64,000 nt of DNA, taken from Chloroflexota bacterium (GTDB lineage: Bacteria > Chloroflexota > Anaerolineae > Anaerolineales > VGOW01). The stretch spans positions 25,181 through 89,180 of the forward strand of contig JACPWC010000013.1 in assembly GCA_016197225.1 (NCBI GenBank), written 5' to 3'. How positions within the stretch are numbered: the stretch's first letter is position 1; every line of letters starts with the position of its first letter. The notes below the pieces were generated by a model. The model saw nothing but the letters and a program-made list of their open reading frames with translations, did no database searches and was not told the DNA's origin. Both the position numbers and the translations under genes were made by a program. Positions 8,361-15,826 of this stretch are shown here, piece after piece.

Positions 8361-9534
8361 CTCCCCCGGCAAGTTCGGCCCTTACGGCGGCCAGTTTGTG
8401 CCAGAGACGTTGATGCCCGTGCTCGACGAGCTTGTTGCGGCCTACGGCGAAGCGCAGGCTGACAAGTCTTTTCATCGTGAGTTTCAACATTTGCTCGAAA
8501 CTTATGTTGGCCGCCCGACGCCGCTCACTTACGCCAAACGACTCAGCCAGCAATTGGGCGGCGCGCAAATTTACCTCAAGCGCGAAGACCTGGCGCACTC
8601 CGGCGCGCACAAGATCAACAATGCTTTGGGGCAAGCCCTGTTGGCGAAACGCATGGGCAAAAGGCGCATCATCGCCGAGACGGGCGCGGGGCAACACGGC
8701 GTGGCGACGGCCACCGCCTGCGCTCTGCTCGGCCTGGAGTGCATTGTTTACATGGGCACGGTGGACATGGCCCGGCAACAGCCCAACGTCTTTCGCATGA
8801 AACTGTTGGGCGCAGAAGTTCGCGGCGTGGAGAGCGGCACGAAGACGCTCAAGGACGCCATCAACGAAGCCATCCGCGACTGGGTGACAAACGTGGGCGG
8901 CACCTACTACCTGCTCGGCTCGGCGCTCGGCCCGCACCCCTACCCGACGATGGTGCGCGACTTTCAATCCATCATCGGGCGCGAAGCGCGGGCGCAGATT
9001 TTGGAGCAGACCGGGCGACTGCCCGACACGCTGATCGCCTGTGTCGGCGGCGGCTCGAACGCGATTGGCCTGTTTCACGATTTCATCGCCGACGAGAATG
9101 TTGAGATGATCGGCGTGGAGGCCGGCGGCGAGGGAATCGCCAGCGGCAGACACGCCTCGCGTTTTGGCGATCCGCGCGTGGGCCGCGTTGGCATTTTGCA
9201 CGGAGCAAAGACCTTCGTTCTGCAAACGCCCGACGGCCAAATCGCCGAAACGCACTCCATCTCTGCCGGACTGGACTATGCCGCCGTCGGCCCCGAACAT
9301 TCTTACCTTCACGACAACGAACGCGCCTTCTACACCTCGGCCACCGACGAAGAAGCCTTAGCCGCCTTCTCGACTCTCTGCCGAACCGAGGGCATCATCC
9401 CCGCCCTCGAATCCTCGCACGCCGTCGCCGAAGCCCTCAAGCGCGCTCCGACGATGTTGCCCGATCAGATCATCGTCGTCAATCTGTCGGGCCGGGGCGA
9501 TAAAGACCTTGACACTGTCATGAAGAGTTTATAG
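8332..9534 (+). CDS. trpB: Tryptophan synthase beta chain
   Basis: TrpB condenses indole with serine using PLP. It is 400 residues. [15 protein letters not shown] opens the conserved region. The PLP lysine lies in HKINNALGQ, the [13 protein letters not shown] loop follows, and the phosphate loop is [10 protein letters not shown]. It is the classical TrpB1 type that pairs with TrpA. ATG 8332 follows AAGGCGGCAAAGG. The first ~12 codons overlap trpF and are low-complexity (CTAATTCTAACTCC). Confidence 0.97.
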   Translation: MSLILTPHSNSPGKFGPYGGQFVPETLMPVLDELVAAYGEAQADKSFHREFQHLLETYVGRPTPLTYAKRLSQQLGGAQIYLKREDLAHSGAHKINNALGQALLAKRMGKRRIIAETGAGQHGVATATACALLGLECIVYMGTVDMARQQPNVFRMKLLGAEVRGVESGTKTLKDAINEAIRDWVTNVGGTYYLLGSALGPHPYPTMVRDFQSIIGREARAQILEQTGRLPDTLIACVGGGSNAIGLFHDFIADENVEMIGVEAGGEGIASGRHASRFGDPRVGRVGILHGAKTFVLQTPDGQIAETHSISAGLDYAAVGPEHSYLHDNERAFYTSATDEEALAAFSTLCRTEGIIPALESSHAVAEALKRAPTMLPDQIIVVNLSGRGDKDLDTVMKSL

Positions 9535-9584
9535 AGGATTGGAGAATTCTCCAATCCTCCAAATTCTCTAATCTCTTCTCTCCA
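9533..9584. repeat. GGATTGGAGAATTCTCCAATCC inverted repeat between trpB and trpA
   Basis: A compact hairpin (GGATTGGAGAATTCTCCAATCC) is followed by pyrimidine-rich CTCTAATCTCTTCTC up to the trpA ATG. The complement of this sequence type occurs before trpG. Confidence 0.8.
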
Positions 9585-10355
9585 ATGTCTCGCATCGCTG
9601 CCGCCTTCACCCCTCGCCCCGCCCTCATGCCCTACCTCACGCTCGGCTATCCCGATCCCGAAACGTCGCTGGCTTGCGTCCAGGCCACCGCCGAAGCCGG
9701 GGCCAACCTCATCGAACTCGGTCTGCCGTTCAGCGACCCGCTGGCTGACGGCCCGGTGATTCAACATTCGACGCAAGTGGCGCTGGAGAACGGCGTCACC
9801 GTCGCCAAATGTTTGCAGATGACGACTGAACTGAGGCGGCGCGGCGTGGTCGTTCCGCTTCTGTTAATGGGTTACTACAACCCGATCTTCGCTTACGGCC
9901 TGGCCCGGTTCGCCGGTGACGCCGCCTCTGCCGGGGCAGACGGCTTCATCGTCCCCGACCTGCCACTGGAGGAAGCAGACGAGCTTGAAGGCGAGTGCCG
10001 CAAACACGACCTGTCGCTGATCTATATGCTCGCGCCCACTTCGACGCCGGAGCGAATCAAAAAAGTTGCCGAACGCGCCAGCGGCTTTCTCTATCTGGTT
10101 TCGGTGACGGGCGTGACGGGTGAACGGTCGGGCGTGGCCGGAGGACTGAGGGAGTTTGTGGGGCGGGTGAAAGAGGCGGCCAGTGTTCCAGTGGCGGTTG
10201 GATTTGGAATCAGCACCCCGGCCCAGGCCGTCGAAGTCGGCCAATTCGCCGACGGCGTCATCATCGGCTCGGCCATTATCAAAGCCGCCAGCGGCAAAAA
10301 GCCGGTAGAAGGCGTAAAGGAGTTTGTCAGGCACATGCGCAAAGTTTTAGGCTAG
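9585..10355 (+). CDS. trpA: Tryptophan synthase alpha chain
   Basis: TrpA cleaves indole-3-glycerol phosphate and channels indole to TrpB. It is 256 residues with the catalytic Glu in LIELGLPFSDPLADGPVIQ, then LLMGYYNPI, ADGFIVPDLPLEEA, VTGVTGERSG and AVGFGIS. Last gene of the operon. No clear terminator was found in the next 150 bases, where a TATAAT (10416-10421) precedes the next gene. Confidence 0.97.
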   Translation: MSRIAAAFTPRPALMPYLTLGYPDPETSLACVQATAEAGANLIELGLPFSDPLADGPVIQHSTQVALENGVTVAKCLQMTTELRRRGVVVPLLLMGYYNPIFAYGLARFAGDAASAGADGFIVPDLPLEEADELEGECRKHDLSLIYMLAPTSTPERIKKVAERASGFLYLVSVTGVTGERSGVAGGLREFVGRVKEAASVPVAVGFGISTPAQAVEVGQFADGVIIGSAIIKAASGKKPVEGVKEFVRHMRKVLG

Positions 10356-10505
10356 ACCCCCTCTTGAGTACTAACCACGTCACAAATATTTACCAAAAGC
10401 TGACCGATTTTTTGCTATAATTACTACCGCCAAAGTCCAAATTGATAAACAACCAAATATAACGGGCCAACTGTCAACAGATATGACCAGTTTCTGGTTT
10501 CGCTG

Positions 10506-11618
10506 ATGCGTCGCCTACAGCCAAACAACAAGGGCCAAGAGCAACCCAGAGCGGCCCAGCCTTCACTTCCTTTAGCGGTTTGGGTCATCATCACGCTTGC
10601 CGTTTCGATCTTTATTTACGGGGCTATTGCCGTGATAGGAATCGTATATAGCTCATCGCCTGTTTCAACCGCCCCCCCGACTCCTCAATCGAGTCTCGCC
10701 ACGCCTTACCTTCCAACCGCCGTTCCAGTGGCCGCCGCCGCCCTGCCGACCATTGCCCCGCCGACATCCACAACACTCTCCTCCACCGGCCTCGCCCCCT
10801 CATTCACCCCCAGTTTCAGCCCTGCTTTTACCGCAACCCTCACCTTCACCAGCACGCCAACCTACACGAACTTTCCAAGCGCAACTTTCACGCCGACAAA
10901 CGCCGCCCCCAGCCCGACCTTCACCCCTCCGAACACCTCTCCTGCTCAAGACACTGTAGCCCCGACTTTCACCTGGACACCCAGCCCCACCACCGAGTTG
11001 ACCGCCACCCCGAGCGCCACCTTTCAGCGCCCCACCCCCAGGCCGACTGACGCCGGTTTGTCGTTTGACAACGCGCGACTCCAAAGCGGGGCCGACGAAC
11101 TGCTGATATTCGGCAATCTGGTCAACAACACCGGCGTTGCCCGGAAAATATTGCACATCACTGGAACTTTCTACGATGCTCAGGGCCAGGTGGTTGCCGA
11201 CGACAGCGACCTCACCGATTACTGGGCCAGCGATGTCGTTCCTGCCGACGGGCGGATGCCGTTCCAGTTGGTTGTTGACGGCATTCAAAACGTCGCCAGC
11301 TACAACCTGCGCGCCGAAACCCAGTTGAGCAATGATCCGCCGCGCACGGACTTCGAATTTCTGGCCGCCAGGCAACAAAACCGGCAGAATGCCTACTGCG
11401 TCTCGGCAGACTTGCAAAACTCCGGCAATGATCTGGAAGATTATCTGGTCATTGCCGCCGTTCTGTACGATAACCAGAACACCGTTGTCAACTTCGGGGA
11501 TTGGTTCGAATCTTCCCCCAGCGGCATCGTCGGCGAAGACACTTACACCTTTGAAATTTGTGTGAACTCGCCTAACGCCGGGGCCGCCCGTTACGAATTG
11601 TTAGCCTGGGGACGGTAA
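10506..11618 (+). CDS. Membrane-anchored protein with Thr/Pro linker and FxLYD-like domain
   Basis: The 370-residue protein has an N-terminal cytoplasmic stretch of about 22 residues, one membrane helix (LAVWVIITLAVSIFIYGAIAVIG, about 23-45), then a long Thr/Pro/Ser-rich linker to about residue 180. The C-terminal extracellular part contains a segment like the FxLYD family (LLIFGNLVNNTG... ITGTFYDAQGQVV) followed by a second beta domain. The linker is typical of Chloroflexota surface proteins. A TATAAT at 10416-10421 may drive it, though no good -35 is seen. Substrate or partner unknown. Confidence 0.7.
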   Translation: MRRLQPNNKGQEQPRAAQPSLPLAVWVIITLAVSIFIYGAIAVIGIVYSSSPVSTAPPTPQSSLATPYLPTAVPVAAAALPTIAPPTSTTLSSTGLAPSFTPSFSPAFTATLTFTSTPTYTNFPSATFTPTNAAPSPTFTPPNTSPAQDTVAPTFTWTPSPTTELTATPSATFQRPTPRPTDAGLSFDNARLQSGADELLIFGNLVNNTGVARKILHITGTFYDAQGQVVADDSDLTDYWASDVVPADGRMPFQLVVDGIQNVASYNLRAETQLSNDPPRTDFEFLAARQQNRQNAYCVSADLQNSGNDLEDYLVIAAVLYDNQNTVVNFGDWFESSPSGIVGEDTYTFEICVNSPNAGAARYELLAWGR

Positions 11619-11728
11619 CTCAGGCTGAAGGAGGTGAGGCCTATCAAGTTAGCCCGCAGATCAGGCAGGTTGCCCACAACCGTATGCACATTGGCCGAAT
11701 TCTACACATAAGTTTGAGGAGGGAAAAT

Positions 11729-13573
11729 ATGAAATCGAATATTCGCCCGTTCCTGGCGTTAGGAATCGTGGCAATTCTTGTGGCCAGCCTCTTCGGGCCG
11801 CAAACAGTGCGCCGGGCTTATTCAGAGGCCTTGCGGAACAACGTCCTGCAACATGCGTTGAATGTCGAACTGGGTTACGCGACGCCGGCGAAATACGAAC
11901 AGCAACTATCGTCGGGGGCGATGTATGCCATACTCGAACAGACCGGCGTGTTTGAAGATCGAGTCGCCGCCGCTATTCAGAGCGCGGGGCAAGGCTCTGA
12001 CGATGACAAGGGCGGGTCGGCGCTCAGCCGAAGCAATACTCAGGGATGCCAGAATGTCTTCACCGGCGATGGGCGGCGCAACATCCGCGTCAACCAGGAC
12101 TGCTCACTCCGCCGCCAGGCCGAAGAAGTGATCGCCATTGACCCGAATGACAACCGGCACTTAATCGCGGGCGCAAACGACAGCCGCATCGGCTTCAACC
12201 ATTGCAGCTATGCCTGGTCGTTCGACCGTGGCCGGAGTTGGGGCGACTACGTCCCACCGTTCTGGCAGTTCATTATGGCCGACGGCCACACTTCTGATGC
12301 CTGTAGCGATCCCACTGTCACCTTCGACGCCGACAGCAACGCTTACATTGCCGGCGTCATCTTCGACATTAACTCGGCGGCCAGCGCCTTTGTCGTAGCC
12401 AAAGCCAATGCCGACACCGGCGGCACGTTCTTCCACACCCCGGCGGCGCTCCCCTTCCAGGAATACCGGGACTTTCCGTTGGGCGTGGTCGCCAGCGACA
12501 ACAACCCCAACGTCTTCCACGACAAGGAATTCATCGTCGCCGACGACAACATGGGTAGCCCGAAGAAGAACAATGTCTATGCTACCTGGACGCGGTTTGA
12601 CTTTGATACGGGCGCTGGTGTTGGCGCCCACAGTCCCATCTTCTTCAGCCAATCCACCAACGGCGGCGCAACCTGGTCGGCGGGCATCGAAATCAACGGC
12701 TCGAACGCTACGGACTGCGGAGTCTTCAGCGGCGAGGCTGATCCAAATGCCTGTGATCAGGATCAAGGCTCACATCCGATCGTCGGGGACGACGGCACGA
12801 TTTATGTGGCTTTCGGCAACGGCAACACGCCGCTTGTCGGCGTCAATCAAGTGATGATGGTCTCCTGCCCGGCCAGCGCGAATTGCTCGCTTGCCTCCAG
12901 TTGGACTGCTCCGGTCAAAGTGGGCGACCTGATTGACAATCATCCCACCGGCCCCAGCCCCGCTGGTTGCCCTGCCTTCCGCCAGTGCCTGCCGCCCAAC
13001 GGCTACCGCGTGCCGGAGTTCACCTCGATATCCATTTCTGTGGACGAGGACAACAATCTCTACACCGTCTGGTCAGACTTCCGCAACGGCGGCGGAACAT
13101 GCACCGGCTCGGCGGCAACGGCCACCCCGCCCTGCGACAACGACGTCTTCTACGCCTTCTCGACCGACGGCGGCGCAGGTTGGAGCGGCACGTTCCAGAT
13201 CACGCCAGCCGGCAGCGCTCAGTGGCAGCCGTGGAGCGAAGTGACCCACGACGGCAAGGCGCTCTGGGTCGCTTACTACGACCGCTCCTTTGGCAACTGC
13301 GAGTTCACCGGTTGCAATGACATCACCCTGGCCAAGATCAAGCACCCGGCTTCCAAGTCACCCAGCGTATCCTTCAAGCGTCTCACCACCGGCTCCATGC
13401 CCAACCTGACTCCGGCCAACAACCCGCTTCAGGCGGGCTTCCTGGGCGACTATATGTGGGTTGACGTGGATCAGAAGGACAACCGGCCCTATGTGGTTTG
13501 GGCCGACACTCGCGGGCGAGGCACCGGCGCTGTCGAGGAAGACATTTACTTTGCCCTCGGCCCCAAGCCGTAA
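11729..13573 (+). CDS. Secreted BNR/Asp-box beta-propeller (sialidase-like)
   Basis: ATG 11729 follows a GAGGAGGG ribosome site and begins a signal peptide (IRPFLALGIVAILVASLFG), so a longer in-frame version from 11684 is rejected. The 614-residue protein carries Asp-box repeats: SFDRGRSWGDY, STNGGATWSAG, STDGGAGWSGT. These mark six-bladed propellers of the exo-sialidase/BNR superfamily. The sialidase Arg triad cannot be assigned by eye, so hydrolase activity is not claimed. It is exported and ends at a strong terminator. Confidence 0.75.
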   Translation: MKSNIRPFLALGIVAILVASLFGPQTVRRAYSEALRNNVLQHALNVELGYATPAKYEQQLSSGAMYAILEQTGVFEDRVAAAIQSAGQGSDDDKGGSALSRSNTQGCQNVFTGDGRRNIRVNQDCSLRRQAEEVIAIDPNDNRHLIAGANDSRIGFNHCSYAWSFDRGRSWGDYVPPFWQFIMADGHTSDACSDPTVTFDADSNAYIAGVIFDINSAASAFVVAKANADTGGTFFHTPAALPFQEYRDFPLGVVASDNNPNVFHDKEFIVADDNMGSPKKNNVYATWTRFDFDTGAGVGAHSPIFFSQSTNGGATWSAGIEINGSNATDCGVFSGEADPNACDQDQGSHPIVGDDGTIYVAFGNGNTPLVGVNQVMMVSCPASANCSLASSWTAPVKVGDLIDNHPTGPSPAGCPAFRQCLPPNGYRVPEFTSISISVDEDNNLYTVWSDFRNGGGTCTGSAATATPPCDNDVFYAFSTDGGAGWSGTFQITPAGSAQWQPWSEVTHDGKALWVAYYDRSFGNCEFTGCNDITLAKIKHPASKSPSVSFKRLTTGSMPNLTPANNPLQAGFLGDYMWVDVDQKDNRPYVVWADTRGRGTGAVEEDIYFALGPKP

Positions 13574-13635
13574 GCACCCGTCAAAGAAACTCTGTGGCGC
13601 TTGCAGTGGGCGCAAGTGAAACCGGGTTTCCCTTC

Positions 13636-13671
13636 GAGCGGCAGGAAGAAACACTTCCTGCCGCTCTTTTT
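13636..13671. terminator. Bidirectional terminator
   Basis: GAGCGGCAGGAAG (13636-13648) pairs perfectly with CTTCCTGCCGCTC (13654-13666), followed by TTTTT. It separates convergent genes ending at 13573 (+) and 13681 (-). Confidence 0.9.
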
Positions 13672-13680
13672 GTTGAGGGA

Positions 13681-14301
13681 TTACGGCGCAGGACGCACCG
13701 ACTCAATCATAGCCTCAAACACCTGGCGGTCGCCGCCTTTGAACAACGCCAGTGAGAGAAGTTGTTTCGTCCCGTCCGACAACTCTATTGGGATGCTGGC
13801 GCTGTAACTGCCGGAGAGGGTATCGAAGCACACTTGCGCCGTCAGGCCGTTAGCGGTCACGCGAGTCTCACAGCGCGTATTTGGCAGTTGGTTCTCGCGC
13901 GCGAAATCCTCCGGCAGAAGATTCCCGGTGTCGAGCAGAGCAAGCTGAATGACTCCACCCTGCGGCGACTTGAACGTTACGACCGCCCCCTGTTCAACTG
14001 CCGACCAGTCCGACGGATAATCTACCGCTATTTGCAGATTTGGGCTGACAAACATTTTCCAATCGCCGGCGAGAGCAGGCGGCGCAGTTGTACCAACCGC
14101 CGCCTCAACCGTAGCAGTTGATTTCGGGGTGATGGTCACTTTTGGTTTGAGCAGGGGCGTCACCACAATCGGCCGGGCCGTAGACAGTGGCGTTCCCCCC
14201 TGATCCAGGAAGGGGATAGTTGGAACAGGTTGACTGCATCCGGCCAGCCCGAAGACAATCGCACCCATCATCAGCGACCAGAACCGCTTGTGTCTCATCA
14301 T
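13681..14301 (-). CDS. Predicted lipoprotein, PsbP-like/unknown domain
   Basis: The 206-residue product has a signal peptide ending in a lipobox (VFGLAGC, Cys at about residue 22), then a Pro/Thr linker and a compact domain (MFVSPNLQIAVDYPSDWSAVEQGAVVTFKSP) like the short 'DYPSDW' domains seen in PsbP-like and other bacterial lipoproteins. AGGAG lies upstream of two adjacent ATGs; either may start translation. The cell-surface location is well supported; function is unknown. Confidence 0.7.
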   Translation of the reverse strand: MMRHKRFWSLMMGAIVFGLAGCSQPVPTIPFLDQGGTPLSTARPIVVTPLLKPKVTITPKSTATVEAAVGTTAPPALAGDWKMFVSPNLQIAVDYPSDWSAVEQGAVVTFKSPQGGVIQLALLDTGNLLPEDFARENQLPNTRCETRVTANGLTAQVCFDTLSGSYSASIPIELSDGTKQLLSLALFKGGDRQVFEAMIESVRPAP

Positions 14302-14462
14302 GATGATCTCCTGTCAGCTTTGTGGTTCGAGTGGCAAGTTGCTGTTTTGTAGACGCGGCACAGCGCGGCGAAGTTCCTCTTGTGCTACACTGTCGCCCAT
14401 CGTTCTGTTAAAACAACGCGCCGCAGAACTTGGTATACTTCGCTCCATCAGAAAGGTTTTCT

Positions 14463-15635
14463 ATGCCCGAAGAATTTTCTCCCGCCGAGTTCGGCGCATC
14501 CTGGCACAAGTTCATTGAGTTCGTCAACTCGCAAATTCCCCCGCCCGAACCGCCGCCGCCTCTGCTGGCCGACAAGATGACTGCTTTCCTCGGGCTTGAC
14601 CCCACGCAGTTGGTCGTCGTCAAGGAAAGTTTTGCTGACCGAGACCTGCCGAACGTGCAGATCGCCATTGACTACTTTCTCACCGGCCCCGACCGATCCG
14701 CCGAGCAAGCCGGCTACCTCACCGACCACGACTACCCCGGCTTCAGCCTGTCCACCATTTTAACCCGGCGGCAGTATCAGTTCGTCGCCGAAGGGCCGGT
14801 GCAATATCGCTCAGTGGAATTGGCGAACGGCGAACGTTTGCAGTGCATGGAACGCGGCTTGTATTTGATTCGCGATCACGATGTGCGGCTGGTGATCTTC
14901 GTGCGCGACGCCGAGAACTTCTTTGGCGGGCAGGGCGTGACGCTGGAAGTTTTGTGCCCGCTCTCGGACTGGGCCGAACGAGTCCTCTCCGAGATTCGGC
15001 GGCTGGCCCACGAACACAACGTCTATCGCGGCCACGTGCTTTCGCTGGGCGCGCACGGGCCAGACAGCATCGGCTTTCACAGCTTGCCGCAGATCGAGCG
15101 CGACTCGATTATTCTGCCGCCGGCCCTGTTGAGAACCATCGAGCGCAACACTCTGAGCTTCGTGGAACTTTCGCCGCGATTGCGGGCCGCCGGGCGGCAC
15201 GTGAAGCGCGGCCTGCTCTTTCACGGGCCGCCCGGCGCGGGCAAGACGCTCACTATCATGTACCTGCTCTCGCAGATGAAGAGCCGCACGGTGATTTTGC
15301 TCACCGGGCGGGTGATGGGGCTGGTCACCCAGGCCTGCCAACTGGCGCGTTTGCTCGCGCCTTCGGTGGTGGTGCTGGAAGATGTGGATTTGATCGCCCA
15401 GGAGCGCGACCGCGAGAGCGCCGCCGGCCCTCTGCTTTTTGAATTGCTCAACGAGATGGACGGCCTCTCGGAAGACACCGACGTGCTGTTCCTGCTCAGC
15501 ACCAACCGGCCCGTCATGTTTGAACCGGCGCTGACGGCCCGACCTGGCCGCTTTGATCAGGCCATCGAATTCCCCCTGCCCGACGCCGACTGCCGCCACA
15601 GCTTGCTAACGCTTTACGGCAAAGGGCTGGAGTGA
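14463..15635 (+). CDS. AAA+ ATPase, lacks its own C-terminal lid
   Basis: This 390-residue protein has an uncharacterised N-terminal half and a C-terminal AAA core: Walker A HGPPGAGKT (about 254-262), Walker B VVVLEDVD, sensor-1 STNRP, arginine-finger region ARPGRFDQAIE. ATG 14463 follows GAAAGG; a TATACT at 14434-14439 may be its -10. The protein stops right after LTLYGKGLE, where related AAA ATPases continue into a helical lid. That lid is encoded by the next frame (15632-15823) with a GTGA overlap and an apparent gap of roughly 18-25 residues. Either a split gene or a disabled one. Confidence 0.8.
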   Translation: MPEEFSPAEFGASWHKFIEFVNSQIPPPEPPPPLLADKMTAFLGLDPTQLVVVKESFADRDLPNVQIAIDYFLTGPDRSAEQAGYLTDHDYPGFSLSTILTRRQYQFVAEGPVQYRSVELANGERLQCMERGLYLIRDHDVRLVIFVRDAENFFGGQGVTLEVLCPLSDWAERVLSEIRRLAHEHNVYRGHVLSLGAHGPDSIGFHSLPQIERDSIILPPALLRTIERNTLSFVELSPRLRAAGRHVKRGLLFHGPPGAGKTLTIMYLLSQMKSRTVILLTGRVMGLVTQACQLARLLAPSVVVLEDVDLIAQERDRESAAGPLLFELLNEMDGLSEDTDVLFLLSTNRPVMFEPALTARPGRFDQAIEFPLPDADCRHSLLTLYGKGLE

Positions 15636-15823
15636 GTTCGGCCTTCATTCGCGAGTTACTGCGCAAAGCCGCCCTCATCGCCGCCGACCAGAGCCGGGAG
15701 TCCACCGCGCCGCTGGTGGTTGCCGATACGCACCTGCGTGAAGCTCTGCAAGCCATTTTGGTCGAAGGCGGAGAGTTGACGCAGAAGTTGTTGGGGGTTG
15801 CGCCGGGGGCGCTGGCCGAGTAA
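15632..15823 (+). CDS. Detached AAA+ lid fragment
   Basis: The 63 residues (SSAFIRELLRKAALIAAD... THLREALQAILVEGGELTQKLLG) match the helical lid that normally ends AAA ATPases of the 14463 type. GTG 15632 overlaps the preceding TGA, so it could be translated by coupling. In the normal family the lid is continuous with the core, so this looks like a small deletion with a frameshift. It may also be a sequencing or assembly error. Confidence 0.6.
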   Translation: MSSAFIRELLRKAALIAADQSRESTAPLVVADTHLREALQAILVEGGELTQKLLGVAPGALAE

Positions 15824-15826
15824 CCC

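Noticed and set aside
8344..9312. 322-codon minus-strand frame opposite trpB
   Set aside because: It is a codon-bias shadow of trpB; no conserved motifs or ribosome site.
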